The translations under genes and the position numbers were made by a program. Positions 36,401 to 45,114 of a stretch of 64,000 bases of DNA are shown one piece after another. This DNA comes from an uncultured Pedosphaera sp. (lineage in GTDB: Bacteria; Verrucomicrobiota; Verrucomicrobiia; Limisphaerales; Pedosphaeraceae). Location: assembly GCA_903918755.1 (NCBI GenBank), contig CAIXFN010000075.1:1-64000 (forward strand), in the 5' to 3' direction. The stretch's first letter is position 1, and each line of letters starts with the position of its first letter. Under the pieces are notes generated by a model, which saw only the letters and a list, made by a program, of their open reading frames with translations, made no database searches and was not told the DNA's origin.

Positions 36401-36449
36401 CCATATTTTTCGGCACTGCGGGGTCGGGTTTCCGGCGAACCGGCATCGC

Positions 36450-36575
36450 TCACTTCCCGAGCATCTTGGCGATGACGAAGATGACGAAAGCTCCGAATAA
36501 TCCTCCGCCACCGAGCAGATAGATCATGGAGTAGCCGGCGGCGGCGAACATGGGGAACATCAAGGTTGCAATCAT
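36450..36575 (-). CDS. 41-residue membrane microprotein
   Basis: This short minus-strand frame begins MIATLMFPMFAAAGYSMIYL and ends AKMLGK. It is almost entirely hydrophobic, with a four-glycine hinge at residues 22-25 between two short helices, or one bent helix, and a basic C-terminus. It lies between the glycoside hydrolase (convergent) and the coiled-coil protein gene (same strand, 62 bases upstream). No strong ribosome-binding site is visible, which is common in this window. Function unknown. The clean hydrophobic pattern and lack of interruption make it more likely real than chance. Confidence 0.5.
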   Translation of the reverse strand: MIATLMFPMFAAAGYSMIYLLGGGGLFGAFVIFVIAKMLGK

Positions 36576-36637
36576 AAGTAGGCGTTTTGTTTTAGGAATC
36601 CGAATCGACTCAGTTAAATCGTGCCCCGACCCCGCCG

Positions 36638-37411
36638 TTAGAGAATGGTCAGCCCCATCGGTTCCGCGAGGGCTGGGGCTATGCTGTCGGCTTCATCTAC
36701 GGACAATCGGCGGTTCTTGCGCATCCGCACTTCGGGTGGCTCCACCCACATCCACAAGCCTTTGACCACATCCAAAAAACCGAGAAACTCGTGATGCTCC
36801 TTCTCCAGCGCGCGCGCCGCGTTCCGGAATTCATGATCATACAATTCCAGCTTGCGGCTTCCGCCTTCTCCGCGCTGGGGAAGTTTGGCCACCATGCCGC
36901 GAATAAATTGTTCGGCCGCTTCGCGGGAATGGCTTTTGAGCAATTCGAGCTTGATCCGCAGCGCCTGGGCGCACCAATGTACGGCCGCAAATTCATCCTC
37001 CAGTTTGCGGGCCAGCACATTCCAATCCTTCCGCCCGGCGGCTGCCAGTTCGTTCACCAGCCGGCGGATCTTTTCCAACTCGGAATGCAGGCGCTCCGCC
37101 ATCCCCTGCAGGGTCTCCCAAATCGCCATCGCCCGCTGGTGCCCCGCATCGCCAGTGTCGTCGAGTGTGTTGGCCAGTTCCACCATCGAGGCGCTGATCA
37201 GTGTCTTCACCACGGCCACCCGATCCCATTGCCTCCGCCAGTTTGCTTTCCAGTCCGGATTCGCCGTGGCGGCCACTCCAAATTCCCGGGCCTTTTCCAA
37301 TTCCTGGTCCAGCACCAATTCCCGGGCCTTTAATTGCGCGGCATCCACTCGCAATCCAATTTCCAAGAGTCGGGCAACCTCGTTTGCGTCTTCCTTCGGC
37401 GGGCTTTTCAT
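36638..37411 (-). CDS. Hypothetical helical (coiled-coil) protein
   Basis: 257 residues starting MKSPPKEDANEVARLLEIGL. It is strongly helical and charged, with heptad-like stretches at about 20-45 (LRVDAAQLKARELVLDQELEK) and 95-125, and a single Trp/Cys-containing patch AAVHWCAQALRIKLELLK. No membrane segment or known domain is evident. The frame continues upstream to 37606, but that stretch overlaps a cluster of palindromic repeats and looks non-coding. Possible roles as a structural or adaptor protein are guesses. Confidence 0.6.
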   Translation of the reverse strand: MKSPPKEDANEVARLLEIGLRVDAAQLKARELVLDQELEKAREFGVAATANPDWKANWRRQWDRVAVVKTLISASMVELANTLDDTGDAGHQRAMAIWETLQGMAERLHSELEKIRRLVNELAAAGRKDWNVLARKLEDEFAAVHWCAQALRIKLELLKSHSREAAEQFIRGMVAKLPQRGEGGSRKLELYDHEFRNAARALEKEHHEFLGFLDVVKGLWMWVEPPEVRMRKNRRLSVDEADSIAPALAEPMGLTIL

Positions 37412-37426
37412 AATGGCTGACGGCGC

Positions 37427-37605
37427 ACCGGGATTTCCCGGTCGCAGCCCGGCCCCGGACAATTTGGCAGCAGGTCGCCAAATTCCGGGACACCTTTTCG
37501 GATCGCGGGTTCCGGTGGACTGCCACCAGTCGCCCCACGCTTCCGACGGATGCTGCAAGGCAATATGCCCGCCCGCCACTAGCTCCGCCATGGGGTGAAA
37601 CCCCA
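37427..37605. repeat. Cluster of extragenic palindromes
   Basis: Four hairpins lie in the gap between the coiled-coil and aldolase genes: ACCGGG-ATTT-CCCGGT (37427-37442), AATTTGG-10-CCAAATT (37461-37484, extended by CCCGG/CCGGG with a 2-base bulge), GGTGG-ACTG-CCACC (37514-37527) and TGGGGT-GAA-ACCCCA (37591-37605). The last sits 9 bases past the aldolase stop on the minus strand and may be its transcript end. The others resemble a REP-like mosaic element. Confidence 0.6.
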
Positions 37606-37613
37606 CCCTCCTC

Positions 37614-38375
37614 TTACAACTTCAAAACGCGCTGCCGCAAGGCTTCGTCCGGTCGTTGCGCAATGCGCGCCCGGTCGTGCGGGGTCAGGCAGACGGGTCC
37701 GCCCAGGGCCGCCGCCGCCAGCCAAATCCGCGCCGCCTTCTCCGTCATCAGCATTGCCGCCAACACCGCTTCCGCCGTCCGGCCCAGCGTGATCACTCCG
37801 TGGTTGGCCAGCAGAACGACGCGCGGGGGCCGCTGATGCCGCGCCAGAAAGTCCTCCGTGCGCGTGGCAATCTCCTGCGCCAGGCGCAGGCCCGGATCCG
37901 TGTATGGCACATAAACCGATTCCACATCGCAGCACACAATCGCATCCGGAAAAGTGCGCTCTTGCGCAAAGGCCGGCCCTAGGGGCGAACACAAGATGCC
38001 GGTGCTGGCCACCGGGTGCGTGTGCCCCACAAAATTGATCCCGGGCAGGTTCAACAGCCACGCATGAAACAGCGCTTCCACCGACGGCTTGCGGGCATCC
38101 GAGCGCACTCGTGATTGCAACAGGGCTGCATCCACCGCCGCATCCGCCATCCCGGTTTCCTGGATCAATGGCACCAGCACGCCGGGCTGGCATTCCACCA
38201 CCCCGTTTTCATCCAGGGTCGCCAGGTTGGAGCCGCTGGCCTTGACCAGGAACGTGCCGGATTCCAGCCGGGTCGAGGTGTTCCCTTCGCCCAGGATGGC
38301 CAGCGAATGTTGCGGATCACCCAGTTGGTGCGAGAGGCGCAGCAAGGCGCCCAGAGGTGTGGCGGGATCGATCAT
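37614..38375 (-). CDS. Class II aldolase (fuculose/rhamnulose-phosphate type)
   Basis: A 253-residue zinc aldolase of the AraD/FucA superfamily. Phosphate-binding blocks are GEGNTS (29-34) and KASGSN (45-50). The catalytic acid is probably Glu100. Zinc ligands are His118 and His120 in VGHTHPV and His192 in LANHGVITLG. Members split sugar 1-phosphates into dihydroxyacetone phosphate and an aldehyde, or act as epimerases. The start ATG overlaps the upstream isomerase stop by 4 bases (ATGA), so the two form a coupled pair for deoxy-sugar or aldose breakdown. The exact sugar is unproven. Confidence 0.88.
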   Translation of the reverse strand: MIDPATPLGALLRLSHQLGDPQHSLAILGEGNTSTRLESGTFLVKASGSNLATLDENGVVECQPGVLVPLIQETGMADAAVDAALLQSRVRSDARKPSVEALFHAWLLNLPGINFVGHTHPVASTGILCSPLGPAFAQERTFPDAIVCCDVESVYVPYTDPGLRLAQEIATRTEDFLARHQRPPRVVLLANHGVITLGRTAEAVLAAMLMTEKAARIWLAAAALGGPVCLTPHDRARIAQRPDEALRQRVLKL

Positions 38376-40009
38376 GCGCGGGTCGCTTTCAATCCCACAT
38401 TCCCGCAGAAATGCACTTCCAAGCCCAATTCCGCCAGCATCGCCGCCTTGGTCCGGCAGGCGCTCTGGGCGGCTTTTAAGTCGGGAGCGTACACCACCTG
38501 AATATGATTGGACTTGTGGCGGGCCATCATCTGATCGCGCGTCACGCCATCCAGCACGGCGTGCATGATGGGCCATTGCGGGGTCGTTTCGCGCCAGCGC
38601 CGTTCCGTCTCCGCAGCCGGCAATTCCACGACCTTGGCCACGCCCAAATCGCAATGCAATTTGCCGTCCATGATGAACACCCGGCTCCACACAATGTGCC
38701 CCGGCTTGCTGATGCCTTTCAACGTGCCGCCCCCCAACCGGAAATACATCGCCGGCTGGCGTTCGCTGCTGGCGCCCTTCCAGCCCCCGGTGAAATGCTT
38801 CGGCGGAGCAGCGCCCGAAATCAGGAACACCCACACATACTCCCCGGTTTCGGCATAAGTCTGCCCCCAACGCAAATCGTGCAACGTGTTTTCCGGGTCC
38901 AGCCCCAGTTCGCGCCATAAACGGTAGGTCACCAGACCGTCCAGTCCGGCGCATTCATCCACTTCGTTGAAATGCGGCAGGGCCTCGCCGCGGAAAAGTA
39001 ACTTGCCCGTGACCGGCGATTTCACCGGGGGCCGGTCCACATTGTTCAGCGTGCCTTCCACCAGATCGCTGGCCGGGGTGAGATCCTTCAAACCTTGTTG
39101 ATATTGAATGCCGATGGTCGCGCAACCGAAAGTATCGGCGATGCGCAAAGCGGCAATGTACATTTTGCACTGCTCCAGCGTCTGGCGCTTGGTGAGGCCA
39201 TTTTGCTCGTCCTCGCTCCAGGCAAATTTCAAGCCACGCTTCACATACCAATCGAGCACCCCCTTGGCCTCCGCATCACTCACCGTTTGCATTTCCGCGT
39301 ACAGGGAGGACTGGCTGAGGCGTTCCTTGAAAATACCGGTCGGATGCAACAACTCATCCGGGATGATCGCGTTGAACATGCCCATGCACCCTTCATCAAA
39401 CACGCCCATGATGGCCTTCTCCGTCCGCAGGCGGCGGCCAGCCGCGCGACCCAGCTTTTCCTCGGCGGCGGGCAATTTGACCGCGCTGAGATCCCGCACA
39501 TGGCTCTCGTCATGTTTGACCGAGCCCTTGGTCAGCCATCGCCGCAAGCCTTGAGTGAACTGGCTGTCCGTGAAATCCTCGCTCCACAAACTGCTAAACG
39601 CCACGCCCGCCTTGGTCATCGAGCCATTGAGATTCAACATGCCGACCAACCCGGGCCAGGTGCCGCTCCAATTCGCCACCGTCAGGATCGGACCGCGATG
39701 CGTCAGGAGACCGTGCAAGAGGTGATGGCTGTATTGCCAGACCGTTTCCGCGACGATCAAGGGCGCATCGGGATCCAGTTGCCGGAAAACCTCCATGCCC
39801 ATTTTCTGGGAATCGATGAACCCGTGCTCCTTCTCCCGGTCATAGGCATGGGCCCGCACGCAACTCCAGCCCTCCGCGGCCAGCGCCTTCACCAGGACGG
39901 CCTCCATTTTGGCCTGTTCGGGCCAGCATTTCCGGTTTGCGGCCAGGCGCAAGTCCCCATTCGCCATCAGGTAGGCGGTCTTCGGCTTCAATTTCTTGAT
40001 CGTGTTCAT
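38372..40009 (-). CDS. L-fucose isomerase family protein
   Basis: 545 residues from the ATG before NTIKKLKPKTAYLMANGD. It matches the fucose/arabinose-isomerase superfamily in layout: an N-terminal substrate-domain core (AETVWQYSHHLLHGLLTHRGPILTVANW in part), a central region with FDEGCMGMFNAIIPDELL and TFGCATIGIQYQQGL, and a C-terminal barrel ending MMARHKSNHIQVVYA, where metal-site histidines reside. It probably interconverts an aldose and ketose such as L-fucose/L-fuculose, feeding the overlapping class II aldolase. No fuculokinase is adjacent; rhamnulokinase is 20 kb away. Confidence 0.78.
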   Translation of the reverse strand: MNTIKKLKPKTAYLMANGDLRLAANRKCWPEQAKMEAVLVKALAAEGWSCVRAHAYDREKEHGFIDSQKMGMEVFRQLDPDAPLIVAETVWQYSHHLLHGLLTHRGPILTVANWSGTWPGLVGMLNLNGSMTKAGVAFSSLWSEDFTDSQFTQGLRRWLTKGSVKHDESHVRDLSAVKLPAAEEKLGRAAGRRLRTEKAIMGVFDEGCMGMFNAIIPDELLHPTGIFKERLSQSSLYAEMQTVSDAEAKGVLDWYVKRGLKFAWSEDEQNGLTKRQTLEQCKMYIAALRIADTFGCATIGIQYQQGLKDLTPASDLVEGTLNNVDRPPVKSPVTGKLLFRGEALPHFNEVDECAGLDGLVTYRLWRELGLDPENTLHDLRWGQTYAETGEYVWVFLISGAAPPKHFTGGWKGASSERQPAMYFRLGGGTLKGISKPGHIVWSRVFIMDGKLHCDLGVAKVVELPAAETERRWRETTPQWPIMHAVLDGVTRDQMMARHKSNHIQVVYAPDLKAAQSACRTKAAMLAELGLEVHFCGNVGLKATRA

Positions 40010-40357
40010 CGTATTGAAAATTCTTGCCCAAATCATGGACCGCCGAAGCGCATCAGGTCAAGAGGCGGTTCCGTTCCCCGACCGAGCGAGGTAGCAGCGC
40101 CCGGGGTTCGAGGAGAACCATGGCTGCCGAGAAGCACCGCGTTTATAGAAATGCCCAAAAACCAGATCCTCCAAGCTCCGTAGAAGCGCCATGAAAACGA
40201 TCCTGTGCCATTTTCCTCAGTGCTTCCCTCAGCCTACCGACCCGTTTGGGCTTCTGCATGATTGGGAATGCAGGCCAATCAGCAAGTCGTGTCTCTGAGT
40301 GGGTAATCAGGCCATAAAAAAACCGTTCCTCTCGTCCGACACCATGGCGCCAAACAA
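40010..40357. other. 348-base gap with no convincing gene
   Basis: It holds the upstream region of the isomerase gene and the downstream region of the Sel1 gene. A hairpin GGTTC-GAGGA-GAACC (40105-40119) is the only clear structure. Open frames here are short, lack supportive starts and do not look protein-like. The isomerase promoter is probably here, but I cannot place it. Confidence 0.5.
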
Positions 40358-40891
40358 TCACCCGACCGCTTTCTTGACCGGCCCGTGCCACGGACAGTGC
40401 CGTTTGGCCAGGCGCGGACGGAGGTGCCGACGACAAATACAAATGCTTTGAACATCAACTGACTCCGCCATCCACAGAAGGTTTTCGGCCTGCGGATAAT
40501 CACCGTCCACATTGGCAGCGCGCAGCAGTTTCACTGCGGCGCGGCGCGTAGCGGCTGATTGCCGACCCAATAACAGAACCGCCAGATGATACATGGCCTC
40601 CTCGCGGGCGTAATCCGTGATCCATTTGGCGCAAATGGCCGCGCGGTACGCTCGTTCCGCCGCGGTCAACTCCATTGGAACGCCAATGCCGTGCTGCAGG
40701 CAATAGCCCCAATCAGTATAGGCATCGCCGTCGCCATTTTCCGCGGCCTTCCGATACCATTTAGCGGCCAGTCTAAAGTTTTCCAGAATGCGATATGCCG
40801 CCGCGACGTTCGACATGGCGGTGCAATCCCCGCGAACGGCTTTGGGGCGCCATTGGCGGATGTACTGCGTTTCTCGTTCGTGCGTGGTCAT
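40358..40891 (-). CDS. Sel1-like repeat protein
   Basis: 177 residues with Sel1-type helical repeats. The best copies are AAAYRILENFRLAAKWYRKAAENGDGDA and WGYCLQHGIGVPMELTAAERAYRAAI in part (residues about 29-85), then a looser one (YHLAVLLLGR) and a basic, Cys-rich tail (ICICRRHLRPRL). Sel1 repeats are protein-binding scaffolds. It has no signal peptide, so it is cytoplasmic. It begins 15 bases after the broken gene on the same strand, so the two probably belonged to one transcript. Confidence 0.75.
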   Translation of the reverse strand: MTTHERETQYIRQWRPKAVRGDCTAMSNVAAAYRILENFRLAAKWYRKAAENGDGDAYTDWGYCLQHGIGVPMELTAAERAYRAAICAKWITDYAREEAMYHLAVLLLGRQSAATRRAAVKLLRAANVDGDYPQAENLLWMAESVDVQSICICRRHLRPRLAKRHCPWHGPVKKAVG

Positions 40892-40906
40892 GTCTGGGAG
40901 TCTCGG

Positions 40907-41550
40907 TTATGCCCAAATGTAACGAAATTCAAAACCGCTGGATGTCCTTTTGGCAAAAACATGAAAAACACTTTCCCCAAAAGGCCAATCAACAGCAAAC
41001 ATGACGTCCTGATTGGATGGGAAGGCGAGCTGCAACAAATGCACATAGCCATTCTGCAGCAAGGAAAATGCAGTGCCGACTTCGCCTTCCAGTTGCCCAA
41101 AATGGGGCACGCCTCCGACCTTGTGATCAGCGCAAATTCCGGGATTTCCCCAGGCAGCTTCGGTCGAGCATTCGGGATCGGTGGCGGGCACTCCAAACGC
41201 AAACGCAAGCGGTGGAAGTTCGCTTGTTAAGGATGAAGTCAGGTTTCGAACACTGGTTTGCTTGTGAACGACGAATTGCACCTGGGGATTGGACTCATCG
41301 TGCAGCCGGTAGGTTCCACGAAAGAAGTTGAATGAGGATGGCGCGAGGTGTAATCAAAAGTCACGAATAACGAAACATCGAGACCTTCCTCCAGGCCCAG
41401 CGTCGCAAAGTAGGACGTCAGCGGCTCCACTCGGGGAGGCATTACACCAAGGGGCGGTGCCCCTCCGATCCAGCACCGCTGATTGACCGTGGGTTCGCTT
41501 TTAAGTCGGAAGGGGACAAAGGTTCGATTGTAATCACAGTAAACATTCAT
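40907..41550 (-). pseudogene. Frameshifted hypothetical gene (about 213 codons in two frames)
   Basis: Two overlapping minus-strand frames read as one protein. The first (ATG 41550, stop 41239) carries CWIGGAPPLGVMPPRVEP and LDVSLFVTFDY. The second (open from 41353 to the stop at 40907) continues with FNFFRGTYRLHDESNPQVQF and ends HLLQLAFPSNQDVMFAVDWP...FRYIWA. The switch falls near 41325-41345 and equals loss of one base. The C-terminal part, with GGVPHFGQ and a late WPFGES block, is faintly like DUF1963/YwqG proteins, but I cannot name the family. Genuine mutation and sequencing error are both possible. Confidence 0.6.
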
Positions 41551-41563
41551 AACCTGGCTAACA

Positions 41564-41575
41564 TTAGCATGCTAA
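41564..41575. promoter_or_regulatory. Perfect 12-bp palindrome upstream of the frameshifted gene
   Basis: TTAGCATGCTAA is fully self-complementary and lies 13 bases upstream of the minus-strand ATG at 41550, in an AT-richer patch flanked by CTAAC and CTAAT. Its position suits an operator, but the regulator is unknown and a chance occurrence is possible. Confidence 0.3.
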
Positions 41576-41659
41576 ACCTAATCTCAGATTCGACGTTGGC
41601 ACAACCCACTTCGGGGTCGCCCATTGACCTCCGCAGCCGAAATTGGCACGCTCGCCGAC

Positions 41660-41953
41660 ATGGCCCGGCCATCGACTGAAAAAGATTATGGTTCGATTTT
41701 GGAGTACGCCATCGCATTGATGTTGGCGGGTATCGGCGTGGTCATCGTCGGCATCCTGATTTTGGTCGTGCTCACGCGCCAACTCGAAGCCAAGGTGGGG
41801 GTCGCCCAAAAGGCCGCGGAAGAGGCTCGCAAAGCCGAAATCGGGGCGCGTTCCGCCCTGGCCGCCCTCCAAGCCGCGCAACCTTCCCCGACTACGCCAG
41901 CGCCTGCCCGCCCATCAACCAATCCACCGCCGGCCGCGCCCCGACCGCCGTGA
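41660..41953 (+). CDS. Small single-pass membrane protein
   Basis: 97 residues from the ATG beginning MARPSTEKDYGSILEYAIAL; a longer frame starts at 41624. One strong transmembrane helix (about 17-39, LMLAGIGVVIVGILILVVL) is followed by an Ala/Glu/Lys-rich helix (about 43-72) and a Pro-rich tail. No known family. The clear tripartite design supports coding. It converges on the BNR-repeat gene with 20 bases between stops. Confidence 0.55.
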   Translation: MARPSTEKDYGSILEYAIALMLAGIGVVIVGILILVVLTRQLEAKVGVAQKAAEEARKAEIGARSALAALQAAQPSPTTPAPARPSTNPPPAAPRPP

Positions 41954-41973
41954 GGCGCACGCCCCATCTGCTT

Positions 41974-42936
41974 CTACCGCTGATACTTGAACGTCGGTTT
42001 GGTCATCGTCGAAGCATAGAAAATATTCGCGTCGGGATCCCAGGCGTAATTGGGCCCGATTCGGCCAATCCCAAATCCGGCCGGCAGCGGCGCGGCCAAT
42101 TGCCAGGTCTGACCGCCATCTTTGCTCTCCTGAAAGCCACTCTTGCCCACCACCACCAAGTGCTGTTCATCTCGACCGAAATAAGGTCCGAAACTCGCGG
42201 CCACGGGAGCGCCCAAATCCACCCAGGTTAAACCGCGGTCGGCGCTCTGGAGAATCCCTTTGCCGGTCGCCCAATAGCCTTTACCCCGGAAGACCGTGGG
42301 CACGGCCGCGCTCGGGGTGTTGCTGCTGACCAATGTCCAGTTCTTGCCGGCGTCGGTGCTGCGGAAGATCCCCGGTTCTGCGGCCCGCGTCGCCACAAAC
42401 GTGGACTGATCGAACACGCCACACCCACTGAATCCCTTCGTGAGGTCTTGCCACGTCAGACCGCCATCCGCGCTGGTGGTCAGCAGCCCGCCGCTCTCGT
42501 GGCGGATGGCCAGCAATCGTTTCCCAGTGTCCGCCCAATCCACACTGCCAAAATCCAAGTGACTCGTGCCGGATTTGCTCCAACTGCCGCCGCCATCGGT
42601 AGTCAGGGCGCTGCTTCCATAAATCATGAAGCAAAACAATCGGCGCCCTGCCGGATCCGCCTGCAAGGCCCATCCGGTTTCGCAGCGACCGCCTATGTTC
42701 TCCTGGTCCCCCCGGGCGAAGGTGGCGCCATGATCCAGACTCCGCCACAGGCCCAGATCATTCACCACCATGAACACCGCTCCCGAGGCGCGATCCACCA
42801 CCACCCCCGCAGTGGGCCCCGCGTAACCCGGCTTCAAAGACGCCGTCACCGCATCGGAGATATTCACCCATTCCCCAGCGGACGCCGAAAGGGCGAAAGT
42901 CAGACTGAGCAGCAGGCCGAATATTTGGTTCTTCAT
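41974..42936 (-). CDS. Secreted BNR/sialidase-like beta-propeller protein
   Basis: 320 residues from the ATG that begins a signal peptide (MKNQIFGLLLSLTFALSASAG). Several Asp-box/BNR blades are visible: WRSLDHGATF, LTTDGGGSWSK, TTSADGGLTWQD, FRSTDAGKNWTL, LQSADRGLTWVD and QESKDGGQTWQL. These build a sialidase- or YCF48-like propeller. No Arg-triad or catalytic Tyr/Glu set typical of true sialidases is apparent, so binding or a different glycosidase function is likely. It sits next to, and divergent from, the DUF4838 module. Confidence 0.85.
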   Translation of the reverse strand: MKNQIFGLLLSLTFALSASAGEWVNISDAVTASLKPGYAGPTAGVVVDRASGAVFMVVNDLGLWRSLDHGATFARGDQENIGGRCETGWALQADPAGRRLFCFMIYGSSALTTDGGGSWSKSGTSHLDFGSVDWADTGKRLLAIRHESGGLLTTSADGGLTWQDLTKGFSGCGVFDQSTFVATRAAEPGIFRSTDAGKNWTLVSSNTPSAAVPTVFRGKGYWATGKGILQSADRGLTWVDLGAPVAASFGPYFGRDEQHLVVVGKSGFQESKDGGQTWQLAAPLPAGFGIGRIGPNYAWDPDANIFYASTMTKPTFKYQR

Positions 42937-43137
42937 AGCGGGAATTTCGCCCAGTAATCCATAACCCCGATCCCGGTGCAAGCACACATCACTTGCCCCT
43001 ATCCTTTCCTGCTTGGGCTCTTTGCCTCCTCGCCGCCAGCCCCCTCTCCGAATCCATTTCCAATCCATTCCCAATCCTGTCAAAAAATTTCCCCTCCCCA
43101 GATCATTCCTGAGCTTGCGGTTTCAATTTCCCCCCGC

Positions 43138-43167
43138 CATCCCATTTTGCCACATCCCATTTTGCCA
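43138..43167 (+). repeat. Tandem 15-bp direct repeat (2 copies)
   Basis: CATCCCATTTTGCCA occurs twice without spacer, about 48 bases upstream of the DUF4838 gene start, in a C-rich leader that also repeats TCCATTTCCAAT/TCCATTCCCAAT-like words. It could be a regulator site pair or simple slippage. Confidence 0.5.
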
Positions 43168-43214
43168 CTTGGCCTTTCCCGCCCATCCCCATAAAATAAG
43201 GCCGCTCTCGACTT

Positions 43215-45107
43215 ATGAAATTCGTACCATTCCACCACCGGTTTTGCCACCACGGATCACTTGCCTTTTCCCTGCGGGCTCAAGCCTGTCTCCTGATTCT
43301 CCTGCTGGCCATCCTCCCATCCACCACACCCGCTGAAGTGCTGATCGCCGAAAAGGGCCAGGCCCGAACCACCCTCATTCTGCAACCCGGCGCGACGATT
43401 GCGGAAATCGAGGCTGCCCGGGAACTCGCGCAAACTTTAACCCTGATCACGGGTGCGGAATTCCCCCTCAGCACCAATGCCGACACCGCGCCGGAATCCG
43501 CCATTCTGATTGGTCCGGGACCGTTGGCGGAAAAGTATTTTCCCGGAATCGTCTGGAAAAAATTGGGCGACGAGGAAGCCCTGCGCCGCACCGCTGGCGG
43601 ACGCCTTCTCCTGGCCGGGGGACGCCCCCGCGGCACCCGTTATGCGGTCAATCGCTTCCTCGAGGAACAAGGTGCCGTCCGCCGCTGGACGCCTTGGGCC
43701 GCCACCGTCCCCAAGAATCCCGATTTGCGGGTGCCGGACTTGAACCGCCAGGAAAAACCGGCGTTTGAATACCGGGAACCCTTCTGGTTCTCCGCGTTCG
43801 ACGGTGACTGGGCCGCGCGGAATTATTACAACGGGAACAGCGCCCGCGTCACGCCCGCCCAGGGTGGCAAGGTCAGTTACCAGGGTTTTGTTCATACGTT
43901 TTATCCGCTCGTCCCCCCGGAGACCTATTTCAAGGACCATCCCGAATGGTACAGCCAGGTGAAAGGCAAGCGCACCAAAGACCGGGCGCAACTTTGCCTC
44001 ACCAATCCGCAACTCCGTGATTTCGTGGTGGACCGGGTCCGCGCCTGGCTTAAGGAATCGCCCGAGGCCAGCATCATTTCCATTTCCCAAAACGACTGGC
44101 AGGGCGCTTGTGAGTGTCGCGATTGCCAGATGCTGGATGATGCCGAGGGCAGTCACGCAGGCACGATGATCACCTTTGTCAATTACGTGGCGGAAAAGCT
44201 GGAACCGGAATTTCCTTTTGTGGCGTTTGACACCCTGGCCTACCAGTACACCCGCCACCCGCCCAAAACCGTTCGCCCCCGCTCGAACGTAATCGTGCGC
44301 CTGTGCTCCATCGAATGCAATTTCAGCGTGCCGCTGGACTATCCCGAGAACGCCAAGTTCGGTCAGGACCTGCTGGATTGGTCCCACATCTGCCGCCGCC
44401 TTTATATTTGGGATTACGTCACGGATTTCTCCCACTTCGTGCAACCGCACCCGAACTGGTTCGTGCTCGGCCAGAACCTCCGCTTCTTCGCCGCCCACAA
44501 TGTGCGCGGCGTCTTTGAGGAAGGCGCGTTCCCGTCCAACGGCGCGGAGATGGCGGAACTGCGGGCCTGGGTGCTGGCACACCTTTTGTGGAATCCCCAG
44601 CAGGACGACAAGGCGTTGATCCAGGAATTCCTCGACGGCTATTACGGTCCCGCCGCAGGCAAAATCATCGCGCAGTATATGAAGGACCTGAGCCTCGTGT
44701 CCCGCGGTCACAACCTGACCTGCTTTGGCGGCACCGACGCCCCGTTCCTCAAATTCACCCCGCTGAGCCACGCGGAGCAGCTCTGGCAGGCGGCGGAGGC
44801 TGCCGTAAAGGATGATCCCGAGAAACTCTGGCGCGTTCGTCAGGCGCACCTGCCCGTTCAATATGTCTGGCTGGCGCGCTGGACCAAATTGCAGCAGGAA
44901 GCCAAGGAAGCGGGCGTGGCCTGGCCCCTGCCCGCTTCCCGCAAAGCGGTGGCGGATGCCTGGCTGGCCACGGCAACCGGCCCCGGGCCGGTCGGTTGGT
45001 CCAAGATGACGACGCTGCGCGAGGCGGGTCTGACGCCCGAGGCGTTCGTGGCCCAGTTCGCGGTGGATCCCCCGGTCGCTGCAGCCACCCCGGCGGACAA
45101 AAAATAA
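43215..45107 (+). CDS. DUF4838 domain-containing secreted protein
   Basis: 630 residues with an N-terminal signal/anchor (about 20-40, RAQACLLILLLAILPSTTP). Residues about 50-180 resemble the alpha-glucuronidase-type N-domain (AARELAQTLTLITG, AILIGPGP). The core shows the DUF4838 hallmarks: YFKDHPEWYSQVKGKR, LCLTNPQLRDFV and SISQNDWQGACECRDCQ, with two Cys pairs, then RRLYIWDYVTDFSHFVQPHPNW. DUF4838 proteins are putative glycoside hydrolases in PVC and Bacteroidota genomes with no proven substrate known to me. It leads a plus-strand run with 7 bases to the Tat protein gene. Confidence 0.85.
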   Translation: MKFVPFHHRFCHHGSLAFSLRAQACLLILLLAILPSTTPAEVLIAEKGQARTTLILQPGATIAEIEAARELAQTLTLITGAEFPLSTNADTAPESAILIGPGPLAEKYFPGIVWKKLGDEEALRRTAGGRLLLAGGRPRGTRYAVNRFLEEQGAVRRWTPWAATVPKNPDLRVPDLNRQEKPAFEYREPFWFSAFDGDWAARNYYNGNSARVTPAQGGKVSYQGFVHTFYPLVPPETYFKDHPEWYSQVKGKRTKDRAQLCLTNPQLRDFVVDRVRAWLKESPEASIISISQNDWQGACECRDCQMLDDAEGSHAGTMITFVNYVAEKLEPEFPFVAFDTLAYQYTRHPPKTVRPRSNVIVRLCSIECNFSVPLDYPENAKFGQDLLDWSHICRRLYIWDYVTDFSHFVQPHPNWFVLGQNLRFFAAHNVRGVFEEGAFPSNGAEMAELRAWVLAHLLWNPQQDDKALIQEFLDGYYGPAAGKIIAQYMKDLSLVSRGHNLTCFGGTDAPFLKFTPLSHAEQLWQAAEAAVKDDPEKLWRVRQAHLPVQYVWLARWTKLQQEAKEAGVAWPLPASRKAVADAWLATATGPGPVGWSKMTTLREAGLTPEAFVAQFAVDPPVAAATPADKK

Positions 45108-45114
45108 GGAAACC

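Noticed and set aside
37412-37606. 65-codon N-terminal extension of the coiled-coil protein
   Set aside because: It reads through several palindromes and has unrelated composition, so the internal ATG at 37411 is preferred.
40143-40442. 99-codon minus-strand frame overlapping the Sel1 gene
   Set aside because: Starts inside the Sel1 coding region in another frame and has no motif.
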